Assembly (NCBI RefSeq): GCF_003390925.1
Contig: NZ_QUBS01000014.1
Coordinates: 1-64,000, forward strand
Reading direction: 5' to 3'
Source of the DNA: Trinickia diaoshuihuensis
GTDB lineage: Bacteria > Pseudomonadota > Gammaproteobacteria > Burkholderiales > Burkholderiaceae
DNA: 64,000 bases
The translations under genes were made by a program, and so were the position numbers. Below the pieces are notes generated by a model. It made no database searches, had not been told where the DNA came from, and saw only the letters and a program-made list of their open reading frames with translations. Shown here in pieces: positions 23,792 to 33,330 of the stretch; the first letter of the stretch is position 1; the number at the start of each line of letters is the position of its first letter.

Positions 23792-25360
23792 ATGGGTACG
23801 AACTTGTGCGAGACAGAAGTCGCGCCGCCGCGCACGCTGGAAAAGCGGCTGATCTTAGGCGCCGTTTGCTTGGCCGCGCTGTCGATGCCGTTGAGCTTCA
23901 CCGGACCGGCATTGGCACTGCCCGCGATCGCGGGCCGGCTTGGCGGTTCGCCGCTGGCGCTCGCTTGGGTGACCAATGCCTTCATGCTGGCGTTCGGCAG
24001 TTGCCTGCTCGTGGCGGGGACGCTCGCCGATCGCTACGGGCGCAAACGCGTGTTTCTATTCGGCACGCTCGGTTTCGCACTGGCCTCGATACTCGCCGCG
24101 CTCGCGCCGAGCTTGCTCGCCTTGGATCTCGCGCGTGCATTGCAAGGGATGGCTGGGGCGGCCGCGCTTTCGGCCGGCGCCGCGGCGCTCGCGCAGGAGT
24201 TCGAGGGCCATGCGCGCACGCGCTCGTTCAGTTTGCTCGGTACGACGTTCGGTGTTGGGCTGGCGTTCGGACCCGTGCTCGCCGGTGCGTTGGTCGAGCA
24301 TTCCGGTTGGCGCGCGGTCTTCGCGATCGTCACCGCGGTGAGCGCGATGGCGTCGGTACTTGGCGCTGTCTGTATGCGCGAGACGCGCGATCCGCTGGCG
24401 GCCAGTGTGGATTGGCCCGGGGCCGCCGCCTTCACCTGTGCCCTGGCGCTCCTCACCTATGCGGTGTTGCGAGTACCGGACGGCGGCTGGACGGGGGGGG
24501 CGGTGCTGGGGCTCGTCGCGGCGTCCGCTGTGGCGGCAACGGCGTTCGTCTTGATCGAGTTGCGCTCCGCGCGTCCGATGCTCGAACTCGCGCTGTTGCG
24601 CTATCCGCGCTTTGCCGGCGTGCAGTTTCTGGCCGCCGCGCCGGCCTACTCGTATGTCGTGCTGCTCGTGCTGTTGCCGATCCGCCTCATCGGTATCGAG
24701 GGCTTCGATAGCGTGGCCGCGGGCCGGATGATGTTCGCGTTGTCGGCACCGATGCTCGTGGTCCCGACGATCGCGGCATGGCTCGCGCGGACGATCGCGC
24801 CGGGCATCGTCGCCGGGGTGGGCTTGTTGCTTTGCGCCTGCGGGCATGTCTGGCTCGCCCAGTGCGCACCGGGGCAGAGCGTGGGCAATCTGCTCATGGC
24901 GATGTCGCTCATCGGCACGGGCGTGGGCTTGCCGTGGGGACTCATGGATGCGCTCGCGGTGAGCGTCGTGCCGAAGGAGCGGGCGGGCATGGCGGCCGGC
25001 ATCTTCAACACGACGCGCGTGGCCGGCGAGGGGATCGCGTTAGCCGTTGTCGCGGCGCTCTTCGCGGGATTGATCGAGTCTGGGTTGCATGGAGTCTCGC
25101 AGCAAGGCGCAAGCGAAGCCGCGCTCGAACATGCCGCCAACCGGCTGTCGATGGGCGACGTGCCGGCGGCGTCGGCCTGGATCCGCGGGATCGGTAGCCG
25201 CGAATTGATCCATGTCTACGGCGTTGCTTTTCACTCGCTGCTTGATGTGCTGGCCGCGATCACGGTGTTCTCCGCGTTGCTGGTGTTCGGTTTCCTCGGC
25301 CGCGGGCACGCGCACGAGGATCCGCAGCGGACGAAGTCCCGGATGCCCGCGTGCAATTGA
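23792..25360 (+). CDS. MFS transporter, DHA2-like drug exporter
   Basis: 522 residues with about 14 hydrophobic segments. SFTGPALALPAIAGRLGGSPLALAWVTNAFMLAFG, DRYGRKRVFLFGT (motif A) and LLGTTFGVGLAFGPVLAGALVEHSGWRAVF (motif C) place it among drug:H+ antiporters. The start at 23792 has GAGGGAG five bases upstream; earlier in-frame starts exist at 23708 and 23762. It is paired with a divergent LysR regulator, a common exporter arrangement. The exported compound is unknown. Confidence 0.88.
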   Translation: MGTNLCETEVAPPRTLEKRLILGAVCLAALSMPLSFTGPALALPAIAGRLGGSPLALAWVTNAFMLAFGSCLLVAGTLADRYGRKRVFLFGTLGFALASILAALAPSLLALDLARALQGMAGAAALSAGAAALAQEFEGHARTRSFSLLGTTFGVGLAFGPVLAGALVEHSGWRAVFAIVTAVSAMASVLGAVCMRETRDPLAASVDWPGAAAFTCALALLTYAVLRVPDGGWTGGAVLGLVAASAVAATAFVLIELRSARPMLELALLRYPRFAGVQFLAAAPAYSYVVLLVLLPIRLIGIEGFDSVAAGRMMFALSAPMLVVPTIAAWLARTIAPGIVAGVGLLLCACGHVWLAQCAPGQSVGNLLMAMSLIGTGVGLPWGLMDALAVSVVPKERAGMAAGIFNTTRVAGEGIALAVVAALFAGLIESGLHGVSQQGASEAALEHAANRLSMGDVPAASAWIRGIGSRELIHVYGVAFHSLLDVLAAITVFSALLVFGFLGRGHAHEDPQRTKSRMPACN

Positions 25361-25418
25361 TCGAAGTTTCGCGCACGGATGGGCCGGGACAACGCGTCGA
25401 TGCGCGTCTGCGTCCCGA

Positions 25419-25943
25419 TTAATTGAGCGTCTTCGCTTTCTTGCCGGCGCGCGAGGGCGGCTGGCACATGACGCACGCCTTGGCGCGGGGCAGGTCGTGC
25501 TTATAGGAAACGAACTTGCCTTTGCAGCGGCAGCACTGGTGCATTTCGAGGATGCCGCCGTTGAAGAAGCGCACGAGGGTCCAGGCGCGCGTCAAATCGA
25601 GGTGGGCTTCCAGGCCGGTGTTCGCGCAATGCTCGCGATATAGCCGGTAACCCTTGGTCAGCGCATCGACGTGCGAGCAGCGCGCTTCCTGCTTGAGGAA
25701 CGAATACGTGTGATAGAACAGCGAGGCGTGGATGTTGGCTTGCCACGTCATGTACCAGTCCGCCGAGGAGGGCAGCATGCCCTTCGGGGGCGACTCCGAC
25801 TTCACTTCGCGGTACAGGCGAATGAGCCGCTCGCGCGAGAGCGAGAGCTCCGATTCGAGTACCTGCATACGGGCACCCAGCTCGATGAGCGCGACGGCGC
25901 GCGACACTTCGTTGGCTTCTTCGATCAGGCTCGTTTTCGGCAT
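25419..25943 (-). CDS. flhC: Flagellar master regulator FlhC
   Basis: 174 residues. The N-terminal helical part (RAVALIELGARMQVLESELSLSRERLIRLYREV) is followed by the zinc site with two CxxC pairs (CCRCKGKF and CVMC). FlhC forms the FlhD4C2 complex that activates class II flagellar promoters. It starts 14 bases after the flhD stop. An upstream in-frame start at 25988 overlaps flhD and is unlikely. The gene pair is isolated here from other flagellar genes. Confidence 0.97.
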   Translation of the reverse strand: MPKTSLIEEANEVSRAVALIELGARMQVLESELSLSRERLIRLYREVKSESPPKGMLPSSADWYMTWQANIHASLFYHTYSFLKQEARCSHVDALTKGYRLYREHCANTGLEAHLDLTRAWTLVRFFNGGILEMHQCCRCKGKFVSYKHDLPRAKACVMCQPPSRAGKKAKTLN

Positions 25944-25956
25944 GGCTGGCTCCCTC

Positions 25957-26274
25957 TTAAGCGAATTGGCGTGCGGGCTGCGCGGCAAGCAAGATCGCCG
26001 CGTGCGTGGCAGTGGCGTCGAGGCCCTTGTCGAGGGTGGTCAGTGCCGTGAGCATCGCGGCATCGTCGAAACGGAAGTCGCAGACGATGTTCTCCGATTG
26101 AGCCAGCTTGATGGTTTGCGCGGGCGTGAGCATGTCGATGAGTTCGGCCATTTGCGCCGACAACCCGAGCTTGAACATTCCCTCGGCGTAGTCCTCACCC
26201 AGCATGTGTTGCGCAAGCATCAAATACGACAGGTTGATTTCGCGTATCGATTCGAGCACTTCACGATTGTCCAA
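25957..26274 (-). CDS. flhD: Flagellar master regulator FlhD
   Basis: 105 residues, all helical, with the FlhD signature LESIREINLSYLMLAQHMLGEDYAEGMFKLGLSAQ. It forms the FlhD4C2 activator with the downstream product. Family length is about 105-120, so it is complete. It is the first gene of the flhDC operon, preceded by about 400 bases of non-coding DNA where its regulatory inputs should lie. Confidence 0.96.
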   Translation of the reverse strand: MDNREVLESIREINLSYLMLAQHMLGEDYAEGMFKLGLSAQMAELIDMLTPAQTIKLAQSENIVCDFRFDDAAMLTALTTLDKGLDATATHAAILLAAQPARQFA

Positions 26275-26671
26275 GGTACGTCTCCGCAGGGGATTGTGGT
26301 GGTATGCCGCGCCCGTCGAACCGCCTATCGCGCTGCGTGGCGTGGTGCATGCGTCTGACGTAAGTATTGTTCATATGGTCGTTTGTACCAATCAGCCGCG
26401 GCGGAACATGGTGTCGTCCGCGCCGCTGCGCTTGTCAGCCTTTTCCTACGTGAGCGGGCATACGTTTTGAGCAGCGCCGCCGGGCGCGTTGCGCAGCCAA
26501 TGTCCGTGTGCGGTGCAGCACGCTGCCTCGCGCGGCGGCGCGGCCCGATCGCTGATGCCGCACATGCGATTTCGCTTAACTGCCGCCTCCGGTCGGCACC
26601 TATGCTGTGGTGCGGCGGGGACGTATCCTTGACGCCGTCAACCATCTTCTCTGACCTTGGGAGCATTCACA
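26275..26671. promoter_or_regulatory. Divergent control region of flhDC and the glcG-glcB genes
   Basis: 397 bases with no convincing ORF. It should contain the flhDC promoter (minus) and the promoter for the glcG-like gene (plus). I did not identify a specific CRP, sigma-54 or sigma-70 site with confidence. Confidence 0.4.
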
Positions 26672-27076
26672 ATGCAAACGAAACCGGTACTCGGGCTGGC
26701 CGAAATCGACGCCATCATGGCTGCGGCACGCACGGAAGCGCATAAGCACGGCTGGCCGGTCGCGATCGCGCTCGTCGACGACGGTGGTCATCCGCTCGCA
26801 CTCTTGCGGCTGGACGGCGCCTCGCCCGCGAGTGCGGCCATCGCGATGGAAAAAGCGCGCACGTCGGCGCTGGGCCGGCGCGAGTCGAAGGCATACGAGG
26901 ATATGATTAACGGCGGCCGTACCGCTTTTCTCAGCGCGCCGTTGGCCGGCACGCTCGAAGGCGGCGTGCCCGTCCTCGTCGACGGCCAAGTCGTCGGCGC
27001 GGTGGGCGTGTCCGGCGTTAAGTCGGAGCAGGACGCACAAGTCGCCAAAGCAGGGATCCAGAGCATCGCAACCTGA
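26672..27076 (+). CDS. GlcG/HbpS-family protein (DUF336)
   Basis: 134 residues: [50 protein letters not shown], then [17 protein letters not shown] and [32 protein letters not shown], the classic heme-binding/GlcG fold. GGGAG precedes the preferred ATG; the frame opens five codons earlier. GlcG is a frequent companion of glycolate and malate-synthase genes, and here it lies 38 bases before glcB. Its biochemical role in glycolate use is not established. Confidence 0.88.
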   Translation: MQTKPVLGLAEIDAIMAAARTEAHKHGWPVAIALVDDGGHPLALLRLDGASPASAAIAMEKARTSALGRRESKAYEDMINGGRTAFLSAPLAGTLEGGVPVLVDGQVVGAVGVSGVKSEQDAQVAKAGIQSIAT

Positions 27077-27114
27077 GCTGGCGGGCCGATTTCCCACGCA
27101 ACGATACTCGCACT

Positions 27115-29295
27115 ATGAACATGACCGACCACCACGGGCTGCGCGTCGACGCGGCGCTTAGCCAATTCATCGAGCGCGAGGCGCTGCCGGGCACCGGCAT
27201 CGACCCTCGAGCATTCTGGGAGGGCTTTGCCGCCCTCGTGCACGAGCTCGCCCCACGCAATCGTGCACTCGTCGCCGAACGAGACCGGCTGCAAACCGCG
27301 CTCGACGAATGGCACCGGGCCCATCCGGGTCCGGTGCGCGATGTGCGCGCCTACCGTGCGTTTCTGGAGCAAATCGGTTATCTGGCCGCGGCGACCGGCG
27401 CGGTGAAAGTCGGGACAGAGCAGGTCGATAGCGAGATCTCGGAGCAGGCGGGCCCGCAGCTCGTCGTGCCTTTGTCGAACGCGCGCTATGCGCTCAATGC
27501 GGCAAATGCCCGCTGGGGCAGTTTGTACGACGCGCTGTATGGCACCGACGCGCTCGCCGAGGACGGCGGCGCGACGCGCGCAGGCGGTTATAACCCCGTG
27601 CGCGGTGCGCGCGTCATCGAATACGCGCGCGCGTTTCTCGACCGCGCGGTGCCGCTCGCGGGGGCGTCGCACCGCGATGCAACGGGTTATGCCGTGCGTG
27701 ATGGACAACTCGTCGTGCGCACCTCCGCGGGCGAGGCGAGTCTGGCGTCGGCTACCCAGTTCGCGGGCTATCAAGGCGCGCCCGAATCGCCTTCGGCCGT
27801 GCTGCTCAAGCACAACGGCCTGCACATCGAAATCCGGATCGACGCCGGCGCGCCGATCGGCAAGACCGACGCCGCGCACGTGAACGACGTCGTGCTCGAA
27901 GCCGCGGTCACGACGATCATCGACTGCGAGGATTCGGTCGCGGCCGTCGATGCCGAGGACAAAGTCGCGCTGTATCGCAACTGGCTCGGCCTCATGCAGG
28001 GGACGCTGACCGAGGAGGTTTCGAAAGGCGGCAAGACATTCGTGCGCCGCTTGAACGAGGACCGCACGTACCAGGCGAGCGCGGGCGGCACGCTGACGCT
28101 GCACGGCCGTTCGCTGCTGTTCGTGCGCAACGTCGGGCATTTGATGACGACGCCGGCCGTGCTGGACGCCGACGGCCGTGAAATCCCGGAGGGCATCCTC
28201 GACGCCGTCGTGACGACCCTATGCGCCTTACACGACCGTCAAAACCGCCGCAATTCGCGCACCGGGGCGATCTATATCGTCAAGCCGAAGATGCACGGCC
28301 CGGCCGAAGCGGCGTTTGCCGACGAACTGTTTGCGCGCGTGGAAGCGCTCTACGGATTGCCCGCGAACACGATCAAGATCGGCATCATGGACGAGGAGCG
28401 CCGCACGAGCGTCAACCTGGCCGCCTCGATCGCCGCGGCGCGCAACCGCGTCGCCTTCATCAACACCGGTTTTCTCGATCGCACTGGCGACGAGATGCAC
28501 TCGGCGATGGAAGCGGGACCCATGCTGCGCAAGGGCGATATGAAAAGCTCGGCCTGGATTGCGGCCTACGAACGCAACAACGTCCTCGTCGGCCTCTCGT
28601 GTGGGCTGCGCGGGCGAGCGCAGATCGGCAAGGGCATGTGGGCGATGCCCGACTTGATGCACGCGATGCTCGAACAAAAAGGGGCCCAACTGCGCGCGGG
28701 CGCCAATACCGCCTGGGTCCCGTCGCCGACGGCGGCCACGTTGCACGCGCTCCACTATCACGAAGTGGACGTTCAAGCCGTGCAGCGCTCGCTCGAGCAA
28801 ATCGACTATGCCGCCGAGCGCGATACGCTGCTCGACGGCTTGCTGACCATACCCGTCGTCGAACGCGCGCAATGGACGGACGACGAGATCCGCAGCGAAG
28901 TCGAGAACAACGCCCAAGGCATTCTCGGTTACGTCGTCCGTTGGATCGATCAGGGCGTCGGTTGCTCGAAGGTGCCCGACATCCATAACGTCGGCTTGAT
29001 GGAAGATCGCGCGACGCTGCGCATTTCGAGCCAGCACATTGCCAATTGGCTGCGCCACGGGGTCGTGACGCCCGAGTACGTGCAACAGACGTTCGAGCGC
29101 ATGGCGATCGTCGTCGACAAGCAAAACGCCGGCGATCCCAACTACCAGCCCATGGCGCCGAACTATGCGGCATCGCTTGCCTTCAAGGCGGCTTGCGCGC
29201 TCGCGTTCGAAGGCCGGACGCAGCCGAGCGGCTACACCGAGCCATTGCTGCATCGATTCCGGCTCGAGAAGAAGCGCGAGTCGCGCGGCGGCTGA
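27115..29295 (+). CDS. glcB: Malate synthase G
   Basis: 726 residues, the usual length of MSG. It condenses glyoxylate with acetyl-CoA to malate. Family stretches include [86 protein letters not shown] and [22 protein letters not shown], ending with [23 protein letters not shown]. It lies between the glcG-like gene and a glycolate/lactate permease, forming a glycolate/glyoxylate assimilation group. Glycolate oxidase subunits are not in the window. Confidence 0.97.
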   Translation: MNMTDHHGLRVDAALSQFIEREALPGTGIDPRAFWEGFAALVHELAPRNRALVAERDRLQTALDEWHRAHPGPVRDVRAYRAFLEQIGYLAAATGAVKVGTEQVDSEISEQAGPQLVVPLSNARYALNAANARWGSLYDALYGTDALAEDGGATRAGGYNPVRGARVIEYARAFLDRAVPLAGASHRDATGYAVRDGQLVVRTSAGEASLASATQFAGYQGAPESPSAVLLKHNGLHIEIRIDAGAPIGKTDAAHVNDVVLEAAVTTIIDCEDSVAAVDAEDKVALYRNWLGLMQGTLTEEVSKGGKTFVRRLNEDRTYQASAGGTLTLHGRSLLFVRNVGHLMTTPAVLDADGREIPEGILDAVVTTLCALHDRQNRRNSRTGAIYIVKPKMHGPAEAAFADELFARVEALYGLPANTIKIGIMDEERRTSVNLAASIAAARNRVAFINTGFLDRTGDEMHSAMEAGPMLRKGDMKSSAWIAAYERNNVLVGLSCGLRGRAQIGKGMWAMPDLMHAMLEQKGAQLRAGANTAWVPSPTAATLHALHYHEVDVQAVQRSLEQIDYAAERDTLLDGLLTIPVVERAQWTDDEIRSEVENNAQGILGYVVRWIDQGVGCSKVPDIHNVGLMEDRATLRISSQHIANWLRHGVVTPEYVQQTFERMAIVVDKQNAGDPNYQPMAPNYAASLAFKAACALAFEGRTQPSGYTEPLLHRFRLEKKRESRGG

Positions 29296-29466
29296 GAGCA
29301 GGCGTAGAGCCAAGGCGCCGTCCCCGGGGTGGGCGGCGCCCGCGTGGTTTCCCTGCTTTCAATTCATCAATGGTCCTACCTATCCTTTAGTGGAGGGCGC
29401 AAGGCCCGACGCATCGTGCGGCGGGCCCGACGTGCCGCTCGGCTTACCACTACGATAGGAGACGCG

Positions 29467-31119
29467 ATGAATCCAACTGCGGCGCTTCCGCCCGGAACGG
29501 TGTATGCGCAACCACTTACACCGGTCGGGCATTCTCTGTTGCTCTCGTTCATCGTCGCGGCGTTGCCGATCGCGGCCGCGCTCGTCATGCTCGGCGTGTT
29601 GCGCCGGCCCGCCTGGCAAGCATCGTTGGCGGGCCTGATCACGGGCCTCGTCATCGCCGTCGGGGTCTGGGGCATGCCGGCCGGGCTCGCCTTGGATGCC
29701 GTCGGCGCCGGCATGGCGCTCGCGCTCGTCCCCGTCATGTGGATCGTCTTCAACGCCCTCTTGCTCTACAACATTGCGGTGAAGACCGGGCGGTTCGACC
29801 AGTTCCGCCAATGGATGCTCGATAACCTGCCCGACGACCGGCGTCTCGTCTTGCTCGTCGTGGCCTTTTCGTTCGGCTGCTTGCTGGAAGGCATCTCGGG
29901 CTTCGGCACGCCCGTCGCGATCACGAGCGCGCTGTTGATCGCGCTGGGTTTTCCCGCGCTGGACGCGATTACGTTCGCCCTCATCTTCAATACCGCACCC
30001 GTGGCGTTCGGCGCGCTGGGGGTCCCGATCACGGTGTTGGGCGCGGTCACGTCGCTGCATCCGGTCACGCTCGGGGCGATGGTCGGCCGTCAATTGCCGT
30101 TTTTCGCGCTGTTGCTGCCGTTTTACGTCGTGGGCGTGTACGGCGGTTGGCGATCGATCGGCAAGCTTTGGCCCGCGCTGCTCGTGTCGGGCGGTAGCTT
30201 CGCGCTCGCGCAGTTCGTCACGTCGAATTACCTCAGCTATCAATTGACCGATGTCCTGTCGTCGCTGAGCTCGCTGATCGTTACCATAGGATTCTTGAAG
30301 GTATGGCGGCCCGAGCCCGATGCCCGATTCGCGGTCGCGCGAGGCGGCGATACGCTCGTCGGCGTGGGCGCGGCGCAAACGCACGGAGGGTGGGGCGGAT
30401 GGCTGCCGTGGATCGTCGTATCGGTTGTCGTGATTGTCTGGGTGCACGCTAACATCGCGATGATCGGCGACGTGAAAATCACATGGCCCGGCTTGCACAA
30501 CGCGGTGTTCGTCTCGCTCTACGACAAACCGTATGCGGCCGTCTGGGACTTCCAGCCGCTCGGAACCGGCACGGCCATTTTGCTCGCCGCGATCATTACG
30601 GCGGCGATCTCGCGGATGCGGCCGGCCGAGTTTTTCTCATGCATCGGCGCGACGTGGCGGCAGACGCGCATCGCAATCGTCACGGTCATGATGATCGTGG
30701 GCCTGGCCTACCTGCTGAACTACTCGGGCATGAGCTACACGCTGGGCACGGGCGTCGCCTCCACCGGCGCGCTGTTCCCGCTCGTATCCGCTTCGCTGGG
30801 TTGGATTGCCGTGTTCTTGTCGGGCAGCGACACGTCGGGCAATGCGCTCTTCGGCAACTTGCAGGTGGTGGCGGCGCGGCAATTGGGTCTGGACCCGGTG
30901 CTGATGGCGGCCACGAATTCGTCAGGCGGGGTGATGGGCAAAATGATCTCGCCGCAAAACATCGCGACGGGTGTCTCGACCACCGACCTCAAGGGCCAAG
31001 AAGGCGTCGTCTTCGCGCGCACGTTCTGGCACAGCGTTTTTTTGACGCTGCTGCTCGGCGTACTCGTGTTCCTGCAACAGCATCTGCTCACGTGGATGAT
31101 TCCCGCGTTGCCGCGGTAG
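29467..31119 (+). CDS. LctP-family L-lactate/glycolate permease
   Basis: 550 residues with 12-14 membrane segments of the lactate permease family: FSFGCLLEGISGFGTPVAITSALLIALGF, APVAFGALGVPITVLG and AVFLSGSDTSGNALFGNLQVVAARQLG, with SGGVMGKMISPQNIATG near the end. It imports lactate or glycolate by proton symport. An AGGAGACGCG site precedes the ATG. It lies downstream of malate synthase G with 171 bases between, so GlcA-like glycolate uptake is likely. A GC-rich hairpin (31151-31175) after the gene may act in termination. Confidence 0.93.
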   Translation: MNPTAALPPGTVYAQPLTPVGHSLLLSFIVAALPIAAALVMLGVLRRPAWQASLAGLITGLVIAVGVWGMPAGLALDAVGAGMALALVPVMWIVFNALLLYNIAVKTGRFDQFRQWMLDNLPDDRRLVLLVVAFSFGCLLEGISGFGTPVAITSALLIALGFPALDAITFALIFNTAPVAFGALGVPITVLGAVTSLHPVTLGAMVGRQLPFFALLLPFYVVGVYGGWRSIGKLWPALLVSGGSFALAQFVTSNYLSYQLTDVLSSLSSLIVTIGFLKVWRPEPDARFAVARGGDTLVGVGAAQTHGGWGGWLPWIVVSVVVIVWVHANIAMIGDVKITWPGLHNAVFVSLYDKPYAAVWDFQPLGTGTAILLAAIITAAISRMRPAEFFSCIGATWRQTRIAIVTVMMIVGLAYLLNYSGMSYTLGTGVASTGALFPLVSASLGWIAVFLSGSDTSGNALFGNLQVVAARQLGLDPVLMAATNSSGGVMGKMISPQNIATGVSTTDLKGQEGVVFARTFWHSVFLTLLLGVLVFLQQHLLTWMIPALPR

Positions 31120-31199
31120 AGGACCGGGTCGGCGTCGCACCGATGTTCCCGCCGGCGCGCGAGCGCGACGCCGGCGTCTCGCGCCGACTCGCCCGTACG

Positions 31200-31757
31200 C
31201 TAGCTGTTCTTAGTGCAGGGCGGTTCGTTCGCCGGCGGCCCATTCTCGATGATGGGTATCGATCGCACCGCCAGCGCGCGTGCCGGGAGGTCCTTCAGAT
31301 TGCTTTCGACACGCGCGCCGCCGAAATTGCGGCCCCACGCGAGCAAGTTCGTCTGTTCCGTGCTGGACCAATACCATGCCGTGGGCTCGAACGTATCGCG
31401 AATCGTTTCATAGACGACGTCCAACTCGCGTCTCGACGGCAAGTGGAAATCCTTGTGGCCGTCCTTCTCGTAGCCGGCCGCGAACCTAGCGGCATCGTGG
31501 GCATGGGCCAGGTGGCGGCAATCGACGAGATCCCGCGTATTCGTTCGGCCGTCGGTTTTATCGTGCGCGCCGTTTTCGGCATCCCCTGCGCCGCCCCAGG
31601 CGACATTGAGGGCTTCGTGCTCTCCGACGATCAGCGCTCGAGGTTCATGACCTTCGTAGTCGGGCATCACACCAGCGTAGAGTCCGCCCTGGCCTTGCCA
31701 GTATTCGCCGAGCGGCGGCGCATCGGCGAGCCGCACGCCGTTGGTGGTTTCTGTCAC
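31200..31757 (-). CDS. DUF1566 (Lcl C-terminal-type) domain protein, paralogue 3
   Basis: 185 residues using a GTG start supported by GGGAGCGACT; the start matches the MTETT opening of the next paralogue. Conserved blocks are GEYWQGQGGLYAGVMPDYEGHEP, AARFAAGYEKDGHKDFHLPSRRELDVVYE and AWYWSSTEQTNLLAWGRNFG. The second and third are typical of DUF1566, a C-type-lectin-like fold seen in phage-tail and surface proteins. There is no signal peptide. It is the last of three tandem paralogues on this strand. Function is unknown. Confidence 0.82.
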   Translation of the reverse strand: MTETTNGVRLADAPPLGEYWQGQGGLYAGVMPDYEGHEPRALIVGEHEALNVAWGGAGDAENGAHDKTDGRTNTRDLVDCRHLAHAHDAARFAAGYEKDGHKDFHLPSRRELDVVYETIRDTFEPTAWYWSSTEQTNLLAWGRNFGGARVESNLKDLPARALAVRSIPIIENGPPANEPPCTKNS

Positions 31758-31836
31758 AGTCGCTCCCTTCGATGACTTCGAATGAATCAACCGCCCTCGG
31801 TTTTCCGCGGGCGGGTTACCACGCGATGAGCGCGAT

Positions 31837-32373
31837 TCAGCTACCGGCCGGCTCGGCGGCGGCTACCGGAAACGAACGGACGGGCCGGGCTCGGCCGTCG
31901 ATGTACTTGAGCATGGTGGTCAAATCGACGTCGCCGAAGTTGCGTCCGTACGCGAGTATTTTCGATTTTTCGGTACTGGACCAGTACCAGTCGGTCGCGT
32001 CGAACGTGTCGCGAATCGTTTCATAGGCAACATCCAGTTCGCGCTTGGAGGGCAAGTAGAAGTCGTCGTGTCCATCCTTCTCGTAGGTCGCCGCGAAACG
32101 CGCGGCTTCGTGCGTATGCATCCGTTGGCGGCATTCGGCCAACTGCTGCGTGTTCGCCCAGCCGTGATCGGTGTTGCCCGCTCTCTCTTCGAGGCCGCCG
32201 AGACCGCCCCACCGCACGCCGCCGGCCTCGTCGGCGGCGAAGATCAGAAAGCGGGGCTCGGTGCCTTCGTAGTCGGGCATGATGCCGGCGTAGATGCCGC
32301 CTTGTCCTTCCCAGTACTGGCCAATCGCCGGTGCGTCGGCCAGCGTCAACCGTTGAGTCGTCGTTTCCGTCAT
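31837..32373 (-). CDS. DUF1566 domain protein, paralogue 2
   Basis: 178 residues: MTETTTQRLTLADAPAIGQYWEGQGGIYAGIMPDYEG, then FAATYEKDGHDDFYLPSKRELDVAYETI and DWYWSSTEKSKILAYGRNFG. It is closest to paralogue 3 in sequence. It lies 79 bases before paralogue 3 and 87 bases after paralogue 1, so all three may be one transcript. No export signal is seen, so if it works outside the cell it would need a non-Sec route. Confidence 0.82.
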   Translation of the reverse strand: MTETTTQRLTLADAPAIGQYWEGQGGIYAGIMPDYEGTEPRFLIFAADEAGGVRWGGLGGLEERAGNTDHGWANTQQLAECRQRMHTHEAARFAATYEKDGHDDFYLPSKRELDVAYETIRDTFDATDWYWSSTEKSKILAYGRNFGDVDLTTMLKYIDGRARPVRSFPVAAAEPAGS

Positions 32374-32460
32374 GGTGATTCCTCCAGGTGAACCCGCGCC
32401 GGAACGCGGGTGGGTAATCGGGCGCTCGCGAATCTCGATGCGGGGCCCGTTTTTCGGCTT

Positions 32461-32967
32461 TCAATGGTCCGAGACGAATATCTGCCGCACCGCGCGAGCA
32501 CGGCCGGCGAACGACTTGAATAGCGGCCCGAGTTCCACGCCGTTGAAATTGGCGCCTTGCGCGTTTTGCGCGGAGTCCTCCGTGCTCGACCAATACCAAT
32601 CAGAACGAGAAAACTGGTCGGGCAACGAAGCGGCGGCCATTTGTAGTTCGCGCTGCGCGGGCAAATAGAAATCGGTGCGACCATCCTTCTGGTACGCGGC
32701 CGCCCAACGCGCCGCTTCATGGCGATGCTCGCAGCGTGTCAGCGCGGCGGTGTTCGCCCATCCGTCATGCGGGCTTCTCGCCTTGTCTTCCGCTATGCCA
32801 TAGGGGCCCCATTTCACATCGACGGCTTCATGCGTCGACAGCACGAGGTGATAGGGGGACGACCCTTCGTAGTCGGGCATGATGCCTGCGTAGATCCCGC
32901 CTTGTCCCTCCCAGTATTCGCCGACGGCCGGCGTACCGGCGATCGGATGCCTGACGAACTCGGTCAT
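32461..32967 (-). CDS. DUF1566 domain protein, paralogue 1
   Basis: 168 residues: MTEFVRHPIAGTPAVGEYWEGQGGIYAGIMPDYEGSSPYHLVLSTHEAVDVKWG, then AYQKDGRTDFYLPAQRELQMAA and DWYWSSTEDSAQNAQGANFNG. AGGAG lies eight bases before the chosen ATG (a GTG three codons earlier overlaps the ribosome-binding site). It is the most divergent and the first gene of the three-gene tandem. Function unknown. Confidence 0.82.
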   Translation of the reverse strand: MTEFVRHPIAGTPAVGEYWEGQGGIYAGIMPDYEGSSPYHLVLSTHEAVDVKWGPYGIAEDKARSPHDGWANTAALTRCEHRHEAARWAAAYQKDGRTDFYLPAQRELQMAAASLPDQFSRSDWYWSSTEDSAQNAQGANFNGVELGPLFKSFAGRARAVRQIFVSDH

Positions 32968-33330
32968 GATTCGCACTCCTTACTTTTTACGGTTTGAACA
33001 GAGCGTCGACTGACCGAGTAGGAAATTCCTTCCGATGACGAGGAGCACGAGGGTGAACCCTGGCGTATTTCCGCGAGAGAACGCGGCCTCCTTTCGGGTC
33101 GCTGCGAGACGTCGATGGTGGACATGCACCTTCGTTCGCCGACGGTGCGCCGTGTACGGGGGCTCGCTGCGACGAACGCCCGCTACGTGGTGCGCCGCGC
33201 ATCATGCGCTCTTAGGCGACCGCCCGATCTTTTGTCTAAACTTTTAGGACGGATGACCGTTAGTACAAAGAGCACCTTGCTCCAATGTGCCCGCGCTTAA
33301 AAGGGCGCTACCGCGCCGTACTATTTCGAC
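32968..33330. promoter_or_regulatory. Divergent intergenic region between the DUF1566 array and the GGDEF-EAL gene
   Basis: 363 bases without a believable gene. It holds the promoter of the DUF1566 array (minus strand) and a sigma-28-like promoter for the GGDEF-EAL gene (33237-33263, listed separately). A GGAAATTCC palindrome lies near 33021-33030. Confidence 0.4.
33237..33263 (+). promoter_or_regulatory. Sigma-28 (FliA)-like promoter for the GGDEF-EAL gene
   Basis: TAAACTTT-N11-ACCGTTAG, compared with the FliA consensus TAAAGTTT-N11-GCCGATAA: 7 of 8 in the -35 box, 5 of 8 in the -10 box, and exact spacing. It lies 68 bases before the ATG at 33331. Confidence 0.55.

Noticed and set aside
28228-29313. 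361-residue minus-strand ORF
   Set aside because: Shadow of malate synthase G, which has full-length family similarity on the other strand.
31200-32967. Diversity-generating retroelement target genes
   Set aside because: DUF1566 domains can be such targets, but no reverse transcriptase, template repeat or Avd gene is present in the window, and differences are spread over the whole proteins.
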